Both the position numbers and the translations under genes were made by a program. This document shows positions 10,772 to 20,638 of a DNA stretch of 64,000 bases, piece by piece. The DNA comes from Herbaspirillum sp. 3R11 (lineage in GTDB: Bacteria > Pseudomonadota > Gammaproteobacteria > Burkholderiales > Burkholderiaceae_D), in contig NZ_SPNJ01000002.1 of assembly GCF_004563925.1 (NCBI RefSeq), positions 868,001 to 932,000 of the forward strand, given 5' to 3'. The notes beneath the pieces were generated by a model. That model was not told where the DNA came from, searched no databases, and saw nothing but the letters and a program-made list of their open reading frames with translations. The first letter of the stretch is position 1; every line of letters starts with the position of its first letter.

Positions 10772-11761
10772 TCAGTACTCTGCTGCGGTCTCTTTGAGGC
10801 AGGTGATAAACGCCTGCGCGGCGGGCGTGGGCTTGCGGTCGGTACGGACGGAATAACCGATGTCGCCGAAGTCGCCGAGATCGCCCAATTCGAGGATGGA
10901 AAGGAGGTTGAGATTGGCAAAGTGCTGGGCCACGGCACGCGGCATCAGCGAAATCGACGGAGAGTCCTGCATCAGGCCGATGTTGGTCAGCACCGACAGC
11001 GATTCCACCACGTTGGTCGGGATGCTGAGGCCGGCGTCGAGGAACAGATGCTCGGCGGTCAGTCGTGCAGGCGAGACTTGCAGCGGAAAAATCCACGGCC
11101 AGTCGAGCAAATCCGCCAGCTGGATATCGATGCTTTTGGCCAGCGGATGCTTGCAGCCGACTACCGCGCACAGTGCTTCGCGATACAGCACGTTGTGTTC
11201 GAACGCATACATGCGCGCCAGCGGCAGATCGCGTTCGGGCAGACGGCCGACCACGATGTCGAGTTCACCGGTCGCCAGCGCCGGGAACAATTGATCGGTC
11301 GGACCGTCACGCACGGTGATCAGCACGCCGGGACGCTGGTGCTTGAGGCGCGTGATCGCCTGGGGCAGAAGCCGGGCCGACGCCGAGATGACCGTGCCGA
11401 TGATGACGTGGCCGCTGTCGCCGGTGCGGAAAGTGTTGAGTTCGTCGGTCAGGTAGCGCAGCTCGGCGATCACCGTCTTGACGCGCGTGCCGAGGAGAGT
11501 GCCGTAGCAGGTCGGCGTGACGCCGCGGTTGGTGCGTTCGAACAGCGGCACCTCGAGGTCGGCTTCCAGCTCCTGGATGGCCTTGGTGACGGCGGGCTGG
11601 GTCAGGTTCAGTTCCCGCGCCGCACGCGCGATCGAGGACGAACTGAGCACGCGTTCGAAAATCAACAGCGGTTTCAGCTTGAGGCGACGTAGCATGACGT
11701 CGGTCAATGGAATATTGGCGCGCGGGTTGCCGGCGCCGTTGGAGTGTGCATCGGACATCAT
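10772..11761 (-). CDS. LysR-family transcriptional regulator, probable regulator of the nba operon
   Basis: A 329-residue LysR-type protein. The winged helix-turn-helix is at residues 28-90, with SSSSIARAARELNLTQPAVTKAIQELE as the recognition region, followed by the linker helix and a periplasmic-binding-protein-like effector domain. The effector domain resembles the GbpR-like branch (RLKLKPLLIFERVLS at the start). It lies 382 bp upstream of nbaE in the same direction, so it could activate the nba promoter with a pathway intermediate as inducer; that is inferred from position. In KU-7 the regulator gene is at the other end of the cluster, so the symbol nbaR is not assigned. Confidence 0.88.
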   Translation of the reverse strand: MMSDAHSNGAGNPRANIPLTDVMLRRLKLKPLLIFERVLSSSSIARAARELNLTQPAVTKAIQELEADLEVPLFERTNRGVTPTCYGTLLGTRVKTVIAELRYLTDELNTFRTGDSGHVIIGTVISASARLLPQAITRLKHQRPGVLITVRDGPTDQLFPALATGELDIVVGRLPERDLPLARMYAFEHNVLYREALCAVVGCKHPLAKSIDIQLADLLDWPWIFPLQVSPARLTAEHLFLDAGLSIPTNVVESLSVLTNIGLMQDSPSISLMPRAVAQHFANLNLLSILELGDLGDFGDIGYSVRTDRKPTPAAQAFITCLKETAAEY

Positions 11762-12102
11762 TGTCTCCCTGTCGTGCGGTACCGCATCGCCCGGCCAGTC
11801 TCGTTAATCTTGTTAGTCGCCAGACATTCCGGCGGAATGCCTGGTCACCTGTCATGCAAGAGGTGTGCCATTGCGGCACTGCTCGTTGTTGTCCGCAGGT
11901 GAATTTGTCGGCACAGTTTACTGTATTCGCGGTGCATGCCCGCGATAAAAAATGTAAGACCGAAGTGTCAAGACGAGATCGAAGAGCTGGCTTGTCGTTG
12001 CCTGACATGGCGTTTTTCTGCCGCCGGCGTTCGCTGCGACCACGGCGACCACGGAGGCAAGCAGGCGGATATCGGTTAAACGTGCATCGCATGGCGCAGA
12101 CA
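11762..12102. other. Intergenic region upstream of the LysR gene
   Basis: About 340 bp between rho and the LysR gene. It should hold the LysR promoter. I see no convincing -35/-10 pair, gene or repeat. Confidence 0.4.
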
Positions 12103-12106
12103 TAAA

Positions 12107-12136
12107 AAAATCCGCCTGGTCACCCGGGCGGATTTT
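12107..12136 (-). terminator. rho intrinsic terminator
   Basis: A 10-bp perfect stem (AAAATCCGCC and its complement) with a 10-nt loop about 40 bp after the rho stop codon. On the minus strand the stem is followed by a run of seven T residues (plus-strand A-run at 12104-12110). Confidence 0.85.
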
Positions 12137-12174
12137 CAATTCACAGCTTCAGCGGCGGCAAAGCGCCGCGTTGA

Positions 12175-13443
12175 TTAACGTTCGCTGCCGCGACGCATCA
12201 TGTCAAAGAACTCGGCATTGTTCTTGGTCGACTTCATCTTGTCGAGGATGAATTCCATCGCTTCGATTTCGTCCATGTCGTACATCAGCTTGCGCAGGAC
12301 CCAGATCTTTTGCAGCTGGTCCGGCTTGATCAGCAGTTCTTCGCGGCGTGTGCCGGACTTGCTGAGGTTGATGGCCGGGTAGACGCGCTTCTCGGCGAGG
12401 CGGCGTTCCAGATGGACTTCCATGTTGCCGGTACCCTTGAATTCTTCGTAGATCACGTCATCCATGCGGCTGCCGGTTTCGATCAGGGCCGTCGCGATGA
12501 TGGTCAGCGAACCGCCTTCTTCGATGTTGCGGGCGGCGCCGAAGAAGCGCTTCGGACGTTGCAGCGCGTTGGCGTCGACACCGCCGGTCAGAACCTTGCC
12601 GGACGCCGGGATCACGGTATTGTAGGCGCGCGCCAGACGGGTGATCGAGTCCAGCAGGATGACCACGTCCTTCTTCATTTCAACCAGACGCTTGGCTTTT
12701 TCCAGCACCATTTCGGCGACCTGCACGTGACGCGTGGCCGGTTCGTCGAAAGTCGATGCGACGACTTCGCCGCGCACCGAGCGCTGCATTTCGGTCACTT
12801 CTTCCGGACGTTCGTCGATCAGCAGGACGATCATCACGGTGTCGGGATGGTTGGTGGTGATGGCGTGGGCGATGTGTTGCAGCATGACCGATTTACCGGA
12901 CTTCGGCGACGCCACCAGCAGGCCGCGCTGGCCGCGGCCGATCGGCGCGATCAGGTCGATGATGCGGCCGGTGATGTTTTCCTCGCCGCGCATTTCGCGC
13001 TCGAGCTGCATGATCTTGTTCGGATGCAGCGGCGTGAGGTTTTCAAACAGGATGCGGTGCTTGGAGGCTTCCGGCGCTTCGCCGTTGACCTTGTCGACCT
13101 TGACCAGCGCAAAGTAGCGCTCGCCGTCTTTTGGTGTGCGCACTTCGCCTTCGATCGAGTCGCCGGTGTGCAGATTGAAGCGGCGGATTTGCGAAGGCGA
13201 AATGTAAATGTCGTCAGTGGACGCCATGTAGCTGGCGTCAGGCGAGCGCAGGAAGCCGAAGCCGTCAGGCAACACTTCAAGGGCGCCGTCGCCGAAAATT
13301 TGTTCTCCCGATTTCGCGCGTTTTTTGAGGATCGCGAACATCAGTTCTTGTTTGCGCAGGCGCGCCGCGTTATCGATGTCCAGGCCAATTGCCATTTCAA
13401 GCAATGCGGAGACGTGTAACGCCTTTAATTCTGATAAGTGCAT
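12175..13443 (-). CDS. rho: Transcription termination factor Rho
   Basis: A 422-residue hexameric RNA helicase. Domains in order are the N-terminal helix bundle ([18 protein letters not shown]), the OB-fold RNA-binding domain with [15 protein letters not shown], then the RecA-like ATPase with P-loop [13 protein letters not shown], Walker B segment [17 protein letters not shown] and the Q/R-loop region [18 protein letters not shown]. Length and motifs are those of standard proteobacterial Rho. It lies downstream of trxA on the same strand, a pairing common in proteobacteria. Unlike many rho genes it ends with a clear intrinsic terminator. Confidence 0.98.
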   Translation of the reverse strand: MHLSELKALHVSALLEMAIGLDIDNAARLRKQELMFAILKKRAKSGEQIFGDGALEVLPDGFGFLRSPDASYMASTDDIYISPSQIRRFNLHTGDSIEGEVRTPKDGERYFALVKVDKVNGEAPEASKHRILFENLTPLHPNKIMQLEREMRGEENITGRIIDLIAPIGRGQRGLLVASPKSGKSVMLQHIAHAITTNHPDTVMIVLLIDERPEEVTEMQRSVRGEVVASTFDEPATRHVQVAEMVLEKAKRLVEMKKDVVILLDSITRLARAYNTVIPASGKVLTGGVDANALQRPKRFFGAARNIEEGGSLTIIATALIETGSRMDDVIYEEFKGTGNMEVHLERRLAEKRVYPAINLSKSGTRREELLIKPDQLQKIWVLRKLMYDMDEIEAMEFILDKMKSTKNNAEFFDMMRRGSER

Positions 13444-13548
13444 AAGAGTGTCCCGGGATGGGAATAGTAAAAGGTGGGGGAGGGAATTGCGTGGTGTGGG
13501 TAAATTAAAAAACTAGCTTACGTGTATCGATTTTCAGGCTACCGGTAA

Positions 13549-13582
13549 GCACAACAAGCGGCGATGCGAGCGCACCGCCGCT
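13549..13582 (-). terminator. Probable trxA terminator
   Basis: An 11-bp stem with one G-T pair (AGCGGCGATGC/GCACCGCCGCT on the plus strand, loop GAGC) starts 11 bp after the trxA stop. On the minus strand it is followed by the moderately T-rich TTGTTGTG. It separates trxA from rho. Confidence 0.6.
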
Positions 13583-13592
13583 GTGAATCTTC

Positions 13593-13919
13593 TTAGATGT
13601 TGCTGTCGATGAACGAAGTCAGCTGGCCTTTTGCCAGAGCGCCGACTTTTTGCGCTGCTGCTGCGCCGTTCTTGAACAGGATCAGCGTCGGAATGCCGCG
13701 GATGCCGAACTTGGCTGGAATAGCCTGGTTTGCATCGACGTCCAGCTTGGCGATCTGCAGTTTGCCTTCGTATTCCTTGGCGACTTCTTCCAGAATCGGG
13801 GCGATCGCTTTGCAAGGACCGCACCATTCAGCCCAGAAGTCCACCAGGACTGGCTTGTCGGATTTCAGGACGTCTGCTTCAAAAGAGGCGTCGGAGATGT
13901 GTTTGATGTTTTCGCTCAT
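13593..13919 (-). CDS. trxA: Thioredoxin
   Basis: A 108-residue cytoplasmic thioredoxin with the active site WCGPC (Cys33, Cys36) after VLVDFWAE, and the cis-proline segment [12 protein letters not shown]. Size and sequence fit thioredoxin 1, the general protein disulfide reductant used by ribonucleotide reductase and others. It lies directly upstream of rho, with a probable terminator between them. Confidence 0.97.
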   Translation of the reverse strand: MSENIKHISDASFEADVLKSDKPVLVDFWAEWCGPCKAIAPILEEVAKEYEGKLQIAKLDVDANQAIPAKFGIRGIPTLILFKNGAAAAQKVGALAKGQLTSFIDSNI

Positions 13920-14313
13920 GGTAGATCCTCGATCTGAGGGAATATATATAAGTAAGTGGTCAAATAGCGCCGGGGGAACATACCATTTGCTTGGCGTATG
14001 CCATCAACGCTTCCGGAGTTGCTTCATTGCGTAACTTTGCTTAAAGCAGATGGAGTCGTTGTGCCCTGATTCAAGTATTTTGAAACGCGGCAACGGGTAT
14101 TCGGCGGGGTACGGAGGCAATCATAACCCATTTTTGGGAAAAGTGCGCCTTGCCGCCGCCGATAGGCCGCCATCCGGCAAAGCCTGTTGCAGGGCGGTTG
14201 CCAAGGTTGCCAATTGACCCGGCCGGTCGCATACAATGCGGCAAAGACATGCCGGGTCGATAGATTCCGGCAATCATTTCGATAAATATATTTTTCTCTC
14301 CGGCCTCCTTTTA
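13920..14313. other. Divergent intergenic region trxA / addB
   Basis: About 390 bp between divergently read trxA and addB. It must contain both promoters. On the minus strand a TTGACC hexamer at about 13956-13961 and the AT-rich stretch at 13941-13951 could belong to a trxA promoter, but the spacing is not canonical. No gene or repeat was identified. Confidence 0.4.
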
Positions 14314-17046
14314 ATGTTGCATTCGCCCCTGCTGATCAGCCCTTCCATCGATTTCTGGCCGCAGACCGCTGTCGCCTTACTGGAGGCGGAGCACATGCTG
14401 GGCGCAGCAGTGGAGGCGGGGTCGCACGACTTTTCCGGTTATCAGGTGGTGGTGCCGGCGTTTTCGCATGCGGTGCACTGGCGCGCGGCGCTGGCCCAGG
14501 CGCTGCAGCGCCGGTCGCCGCAACAGGCCGGCTTCATCCCGCCGCGCATCAACACCATGGCCGGCTGGCTGGCCATGCAGGCGCCCCAGCCGCAGCAGGA
14601 CGACAGCGAACGCCTGATGCAGCTGTACGCGCAATTGCGCCAGCACGGCTGGCTCAAGAAGATGTTTACGGCGCGCCGCAACACCGACCTGCTGCCGCTG
14701 GCGCAGACGCTGCTGTCGCTGTCGGATGAACTGACCCAGGCATTGCTGCCGGCCATGGAGCGCACCCCGGGAGATGCGGACGAACGCTGGCAAGCCGCGC
14801 TGGCGCAATTGTCGCCGTCGGCGCGCAGCATGCTCTCGGACGAGGCGCAACTGGTCTGGTCAATCTGGCAGAGCCAGCTCGACGGCAATGACAAGACCGC
14901 GCAGCGCTACCAGCGCATGCTGGCGCTGGCCAAACCGGGCGCGCATGCGCCATTGGCGCCGCTGATGTGGATCAGCCCGGTCGCGCCCGAACCGATGGAG
15001 CAGGCCTTCCTCGAAGCCTACGGCGAACATGCCGACGTGCAGTCGGTGCAGATCGATTGGCGCGGCCCGGATATCCCCTTGCTGTACCAGACTGCATGGC
15101 CGGAATTGTGCGACGCACCGCTGGCCCCTGCGCCGGATGACCTGTTCGCGCCGCAGATGGACGCGCCGACGCTGGCGCTGTGTCCGGCCGCGAGTCTCGA
15201 GGACGCTTCGCTGCAGAGCGCGCAGATCGTGCTCGACTGGCTGCGCCAAGGCAAGGACGACATCGCCATCGTCGCCCAGGATCGCGTCAGCGCGCGCCGC
15301 CTGCGCGCTTTGCTGGAGCGTGCGCAAGTCTCGGTGGCCGACGAAACCGGCTGGAAGCTGTCGACCACCCGCGCCGCCGCAGCGATGGCAGCATGGTGCG
15401 ACGTCGTCACTTCGCGCGGCGAAACCACCGCATTGCTCGACCTGCTGAAGTCGCCGTTCATCTTCGCCGGCATGGCCGACAAGAGCGCGGCGGTAATGCA
15501 GATCGAGTGGCAATTGCGGCGCGAGAATATTTCCGGCGAATGGCGCAGCGTGCAAGCGGCGTTCAAGAGCGGTTCGCTTGCCGCAGAGGTTTTGCAGGCA
15601 GTGGCTGCGCAGGCCGCGCTGTTCGACGGCCGCAAGAACCTGATCGACTGGAGCGCGTGCGCACAGCAATTGCTCGATGCGCTCGACATGCGCGATGCAT
15701 TCGCGCAGGACATCGCCGGCCAGCAGGTGCTGCAATTGCTGGACGACCTCGGCGCCCGGCAATCGGACGGCGACGGCGGCGAATTGTTCTCCTTCTCGGA
15801 ATGGCGCGCGCTGCTGAACCTGCAGCTCGACGCCGTCACGTTCATGCCGCCGATCACCGATCGCCGCATCGTCATGCTGCCGCTCAACGGCGCGCGCCTG
15901 CGCAATTTCGACGCAGTGCTGGTGATCGGCGCCGACGCCGAGCATCTGCCGTCGCAACCGCAGGAAACGCTGTTCTTCTCGAACGCCGTGCGCCACGAGC
16001 TTGGATTGCCCACGCGGCTGTCACGCCAGCATCAGCAATTGCGCGACCTGACCGAACTGCTGTGCGCCAATCGCGAAGTGGTGCTGTCCTGGCAGACCCA
16101 TAAAGACGGTGAACCGAATCCCAAGAGCCCGTGGCTTGAGCGTCTCGAACTGTGCCTGGCAAAAGCCGGCATGGCGCCGCTGCGCGAGCTGCGCCACGAT
16201 TTGCCGCTGCATGAATTGCTTGCCGCACCCTCCGTCATGCCCGCGCCGTCGGCCGCTGAGCTGACGCCGGCGCGCTTGTCGGCCAGCGCCTACAACCGGC
16301 TGGTGGCCTGCCCGTATCAATTCTTCGCTCAGCACATGCTGCGCGTGAACGTCATGGACGAACTGTCCGACATGCCCGAGAAACGCGACTACGGCGGCTG
16401 GCTGCATGAAATTCTGATGAAATACCACGAAGCGTTGCGCGACGCGAAGACGCCTGTCGAGCAGCGTGCGGCCTTGCTGGCGACCATCTCGGATGACGTC
16501 TTCGGCAAGGCGATCCGCGAACATCCCGCTGCGCTCGGTTACGAAGCGCGCTGGCGCAAGGTGATGCCGGCGTACCTGGTCTGGGCCAACGAACGCGAAG
16601 CGTCGGGCTGGCATTTCGTGCTGGGCGAATTGCCCTTGCAGCATGCACTGGCCTGGCCGGACGGCGGTATCGAGTTGTACGGCCGCCTCGATCGCGTCGA
16701 TGAAAATGCCGAGGGCGAACGCGCGGTGCTCGACTACAAGACCAGTTCGTTGCCATCGCTGGTCGCCAAGTTGAAGAATGCCGAAGATCACCAGCTGCCG
16801 TTCTACGGCTTGCTGTCGGGCCAGACCATGGCTGCTGCGCATTACGTCGCGCTGGAGCCGTCCAGGGACAAGACCGGTGACGTCGCCGCACCCGATTTCG
16901 AAGCCCAGCAGCAGGCCCTGCAGCAGCAGATCATCACTGTCGTGCAGGCCATCGGCAACGATGCGCCGCTGCCGGCCAACGGCATCGAATCGGTTTGCCA
17001 GTATTGCGATGTGCGCGGACTGTGCCGCAAGGGAGTCTGGCAATGA
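14314..17046 (+). CDS. addB: AddB-type helicase/nuclease subunit (PD-(D/E)XK nuclease)
   Basis: A 910-residue protein starting at the ATG of MLHSPLLISPSIDFWP; the open frame extends 26 codons further upstream without RBS support. The N-terminal two thirds is an inactivated helicase-like region with no Walker A lysine motif at the front, typical of AddB. The C-terminal nuclease has YGRLDRVDE and VLDYKTSS (the D-x-K core) and the four cysteines of the Fe-S staple: one in LVACPYQFF and three in SVCQYCDVRGLC. With AddA it forms the double-strand-break resection complex that replaces RecBCD. The stop overlaps the addA start by 4 bp. Confidence 0.88.
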   Translation: MLHSPLLISPSIDFWPQTAVALLEAEHMLGAAVEAGSHDFSGYQVVVPAFSHAVHWRAALAQALQRRSPQQAGFIPPRINTMAGWLAMQAPQPQQDDSERLMQLYAQLRQHGWLKKMFTARRNTDLLPLAQTLLSLSDELTQALLPAMERTPGDADERWQAALAQLSPSARSMLSDEAQLVWSIWQSQLDGNDKTAQRYQRMLALAKPGAHAPLAPLMWISPVAPEPMEQAFLEAYGEHADVQSVQIDWRGPDIPLLYQTAWPELCDAPLAPAPDDLFAPQMDAPTLALCPAASLEDASLQSAQIVLDWLRQGKDDIAIVAQDRVSARRLRALLERAQVSVADETGWKLSTTRAAAAMAAWCDVVTSRGETTALLDLLKSPFIFAGMADKSAAVMQIEWQLRRENISGEWRSVQAAFKSGSLAAEVLQAVAAQAALFDGRKNLIDWSACAQQLLDALDMRDAFAQDIAGQQVLQLLDDLGARQSDGDGGELFSFSEWRALLNLQLDAVTFMPPITDRRIVMLPLNGARLRNFDAVLVIGADAEHLPSQPQETLFFSNAVRHELGLPTRLSRQHQQLRDLTELLCANREVVLSWQTHKDGEPNPKSPWLERLELCLAKAGMAPLRELRHDLPLHELLAAPSVMPAPSAAELTPARLSASAYNRLVACPYQFFAQHMLRVNVMDELSDMPEKRDYGGWLHEILMKYHEALRDAKTPVEQRAALLATISDDVFGKAIREHPAALGYEARWRKVMPAYLVWANEREASGWHFVLGELPLQHALAWPDGGIELYGRLDRVDENAEGERAVLDYKTSSLPSLVAKLKNAEDHQLPFYGLLSGQTMAAAHYVALEPSRDKTGDVAAPDFEAQQQALQQQIITVVQAIGNDAPLPANGIESVCQYCDVRGLCRKGVWQ

Positions 17047-20000
17047 ACGACATGAACAGCGTAAACAACAAAGGATCGATCTCCGCCTACGAAATCAACG
17101 GCCGTCCCGCAGAAGCGGCGGCGTTCACCGCAGCCGCCTGCGATCCGCGCCAGTCGGTCGTGGTGGAAGCCTGCGCCGGCAGCGGCAAGACCTGGCTGCT
17201 GGTGGCGCGCATGTTGCGATTGCTGCTCGCGGGGGCGCAGCCGGCCGAACTGCTGGCGATCACCTTCACCCGCAAGGCCGCACAGGAAATGCGCGAACGC
17301 CTGATGGAACTGCTGCACGAACTGACGCTGGCGCCGGCCGAACAGGCACGCCAGTTGCTGCTGGAACGCGGCGTCGACGCCGACGAGCTGCCGCGCGTGA
17401 TGCCGCTGGCGCGCTCGCTGTACGAACAGATTCTCGCAGGGCAGCAGGGTTTGTCGATCGACACCTTCCACAGCTGGTTCGCCCGCTTGTTGCAGATCGC
17501 TCCGCTGGCGTCGGGCGTGCCGCACGGCTATGCGCTGACCGAGAAAAACGGCGAGCTCATGAACGAGGCCTACCGCCGCTTCATGCAGGCGGTGCAAAAG
17601 CCGGCGCAACAAGAGATCAAGCTGGCCCTGCTGGAGCTGTACGACCTGGCCGGCGACAGCGGTGCGCGCAATCTGCTCGATTCCTTCCTCGACAAGCGTG
17701 CCGAGTGGTGGGCTGCAACCATGCCGCCGCTATCCTCGGAAGACGCGCCGCTGCAATGGCTGGAAGAGTTGTGCGGGCCCGATGCCGCACGAGACGCGCG
17801 ACTGACCGTCTGGAGCAGCGAGGCGCTGAAGGCGCGGCTGTACGAAATTTCTTCGCTGCTCGGCAAAGGCACGGCAACCAACCAGAAACGCGCGGTCGCC
17901 ATCGAAACGCTGGTGAGCGGTGACGCGTCGGTGGAGCAGTTCGCCGCATTGGCGACGCAGTTCTATGACGACAACGGCAAACCGCGCGGCAACACCAAGA
18001 CCAAGGATTTGAAGGCGGCATTGAGCAAGCACTACGGCGTCGACGAAGAGGTCGCCGTGTCGCTGTTCGATGAAGTGTTTGAACTGACCGGCAATGAACT
18101 GCGGCTGTTGCAGCGACGCAGCGCCGAAGGCATTGTGCTCAGGCTCAATCGCGCCCTGTTCACAGCGGGCCGCGCCTATCTCGACGCCTATCAGGAAGTG
18201 AAGGCCGAGCAGCGCGTGTTCGATTTCGCCGATCTGGAATGGCACGCCTACCGCCTGCTCACCAACGAAGAGAGTGCGGCCTATCTGCAAAGCCGCCTCG
18301 ACGCGCGCTACAAGCACATCCTGCTGGACGAATTCCAGGACACCAACCCGCTGCAATGGAGCATCGTGCGCGCCTGGCTGCGTGCCTACGGCGGCGATGC
18401 GGCGCAGCCGAGCGTGTTCGTGGTGGGTGATCCCAAGCAATCGATTTACCGCTTCCGCCGCGCCGAGCCGCGTGTGTTCGCCGCCGCGCGCACCTTGCTG
18501 GAACAGCAGGGCGCGGCGGTCTTGCGCGCCAATCAGACGCGCCGCAACGCCAGCGTCATCGTCGACGTGCTCAACACCAGCTTCAGCGGCCGCAATGCCT
18601 TGTTCGCACCGCAGACCACGCTGGGCATGGACGGCGGCGCGGTGTGGCGCTTGCCGCTGGTGCAGGCGCCCGAGGCGGCCGAAGAGGACAAGACCGACGC
18701 TGCTCCATCGGCGCTGCGTAATCCGCTGATCACCCCGCGCGAGGAAGAAGACGATGCGCGCCGGCGCGACGAAGGCCGCCAGGTGGCGCAGGCGATTTTG
18801 CTGGCGCGTCAGCGCATCCAAGTCGGCGGGCGTGCGCTCAAGTGGGGCGACGTCATGCTGCTGGTGAAGAAGCGCCGTCATCTGATCGCGTATGAAAGCG
18901 CATTGCGCGAAGCCGGCATTCCGTTTGTCTCCGACAAGCGCGGCGGTTTGCTTGATTCGCTCGAGATTGCCGACCTGATTGCGCTGCTGACTTTCCTGAT
19001 CACGCCCAATGACACGCGGGCCTTGGCCCATGTGCTGAAGAGTCCGATCATCGGCGCCACCGACGGGGACCTGATCGCGCTGGCGCAACGCAGTGAATCC
19101 GACTGGTGGAAACGCGTGCTCGCTGCGCAGCAATCCGGTTCCGCATCAGCCGCTGTCGAACGCGCTGCGCACCTGCTCGCGCAATGGCTGGACGCTGCGC
19201 CGCATTATCCGGTGCACGATCTGCTCGACCGCATCCTGCACGAAGGCCAACTGGCCGCGCGCTATGCCCAGGCCGTCGCGCCATCCATGCGCAGCCAGGC
19301 GCTCGGCAACATCGAGGCTTTCGTCGAACTGGCGCTCAACCTCGACGCCGGCCGTTATCCCAGCCTGCCGAAATTCATCGACGCGCTGCGCGTCTTGCAG
19401 CGCCACGCCGAAAGCGATGCGCCCGACGAGGCCAGCATTGATGCCGCCGCCGACGCCGTGCGCATCCTCACCGTACACAGTGCCAAGGGCCTGGAAGCGC
19501 CGGTGGTCGTGATGATGGACACCAATCACAGCGATCCCGCCAACGACAACATCGGCATCCTGTGCGACTGGCCGCAGGACGAAGACGCGCCGACGCATTT
19601 CTCCGCCTTCGGGCGCAAGAGCGAGCGCGGCACGGCGCGCGATCGCTGGTTCGACGCCGAAGAGCATTTCAAGATGCAGGAGGATTGGAACCTGCTCTAC
19701 GTCGCGCTGACACGCGCCAAGCAATTGCTGATCGTCAGCGGCGTGGCTGGCACCAAGGGCGCGCTGGAAGGCGGCATCCAGGAGGGCAGCTGGTACAGCC
19801 GGCTGTTCGACCGCGCCGGCGAGGAGCAGGGCGTGGAATTGGTAGCGCCACCTGCGCAGGTCAACGACGCCGGCCAACAGCGCGAAGAACATTTCACACT
19901 GCCGCTGTTCATCCCGACGCCGTTGCCGGCGCCGGCGGTCGATACGCCGGAGAGCTACAGCAACGACGCCATCGACGAAGGCGTAGCCTTGCACGCGCTG

Positions 20001-20405
20001 CTGGAACGTGCGCTGCATGCGCGCACCTGGCCGGTAACATTGCCCGACGAGGCCGCCATTGCGCGCTGGCTGCCGTGCCCGCGTCCGCTGGCGGCGGTGA
20101 TCCGCGCCCAGGCCGTCAATATGTTGGCGCAACCGGCGCTGGAGCGTTTCTTCAATCCAGCCTTGCATCGCCATGCGCGCGATGAAATGGAGATCGTCAC
20201 AACCGACGGCGTATTGCGTTGCGACCGCGTGGTGGTGTTCGACGACGAAGTCTGGGTGCTTGATTACAAGCGCAATCTGCTCGACAGCGAGCGCGCCGCT
20301 TATCAGGCGCAATTGGCGCGTTATCGCACGGCGCTCTTGTCAGTGTTTTCTGACAAGCAAATCAGGTCTGCGCTGATAACTGCCGATGGTCGGCTTTGGG
20401 AATAA
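17043..20405 (+). CDS. addA: AddA-type UvrD-family helicase/nuclease subunit
   Basis: A 1120-residue superfamily 1A helicase-nuclease. Start ATG at 17043 overlaps the addB stop. Helicase motifs in order: Walker A EACAGSGKTWLL, motif Ia LAITFTRKAAQEMRERL, motif II ILLDEFQDTNPLQW, motif III VVGDPKQSIYRFRRA, motif V ILTVHSAKGLEAPVV and motif VI LLYVALTRAKQLL. The C-terminus carries a second nuclease domain (ALHALLERAL, then CDRVVVFDD and VWVLDYKRN). AddAB unwinds and trims DNA ends to Chi-like sites and loads RecA. The pair is compact and complete, with no sign of damage. Confidence 0.92.
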   Translation: MNDMNSVNNKGSISAYEINGRPAEAAAFTAAACDPRQSVVVEACAGSGKTWLLVARMLRLLLAGAQPAELLAITFTRKAAQEMRERLMELLHELTLAPAEQARQLLLERGVDADELPRVMPLARSLYEQILAGQQGLSIDTFHSWFARLLQIAPLASGVPHGYALTEKNGELMNEAYRRFMQAVQKPAQQEIKLALLELYDLAGDSGARNLLDSFLDKRAEWWAATMPPLSSEDAPLQWLEELCGPDAARDARLTVWSSEALKARLYEISSLLGKGTATNQKRAVAIETLVSGDASVEQFAALATQFYDDNGKPRGNTKTKDLKAALSKHYGVDEEVAVSLFDEVFELTGNELRLLQRRSAEGIVLRLNRALFTAGRAYLDAYQEVKAEQRVFDFADLEWHAYRLLTNEESAAYLQSRLDARYKHILLDEFQDTNPLQWSIVRAWLRAYGGDAAQPSVFVVGDPKQSIYRFRRAEPRVFAAARTLLEQQGAAVLRANQTRRNASVIVDVLNTSFSGRNALFAPQTTLGMDGGAVWRLPLVQAPEAAEEDKTDAAPSALRNPLITPREEEDDARRRDEGRQVAQAILLARQRIQVGGRALKWGDVMLLVKKRRHLIAYESALREAGIPFVSDKRGGLLDSLEIADLIALLTFLITPNDTRALAHVLKSPIIGATDGDLIALAQRSESDWWKRVLAAQQSGSASAAVERAAHLLAQWLDAAPHYPVHDLLDRILHEGQLAARYAQAVAPSMRSQALGNIEAFVELALNLDAGRYPSLPKFIDALRVLQRHAESDAPDEASIDAAADAVRILTVHSAKGLEAPVVVMMDTNHSDPANDNIGILCDWPQDEDAPTHFSAFGRKSERGTARDRWFDAEEHFKMQEDWNLLYVALTRAKQLLIVSGVAGTKGALEGGIQEGSWYSRLFDRAGEEQGVELVAPPAQVNDAGQQREEHFTLPLFIPTPLPAPAVDTPESYSNDAIDEGVALHALLERALHARTWPVTLPDEAAIARWLPCPRPLAAVIRAQAVNMLAQPALERFFNPALHRHARDEMEIVTTDGVLRCDRVVVFDDEVWVLDYKRNLLDSERAAYQAQLARYRTALLSVFSDKQIRSALITADGRLWE

Positions 20406-20638
20406 TGGCATCGCCTTCAGATTGACCACTTAGTGACCACTTAACAAAAGACGATCACATCACAGGAAAAAACTTCGTTTAATACAAAAATGGTTTAACC
20501 TCGGGTTCCCTACCGGGGTTAATGTTCAAGAAGCGTTCAAGAATCATCGCTTTATATCAATCATCCGTGCGTAGTCGACAGCGTCGCCAAGGAACAGGCG
20601 AAGCGCGCGCACCGTCAAAATAAATATCAGGAGGAGCT
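20406..20638. other. Intergenic region with hairpin and direct repeat
   Basis: A 233-bp gap. A hairpin (CCTCGG...CCGGGG, about 20498-20519) may slow transcription leaving addA. Just after it is a tandem direct repeat of GTTCAAGAA (two copies, 2 bp apart, about 20524-20543), which may be a regulator site for the antiporter operon. The antiporter start has an AGGAGG-like ribosome binding site (AGGAGGAGCT). Confidence 0.4.
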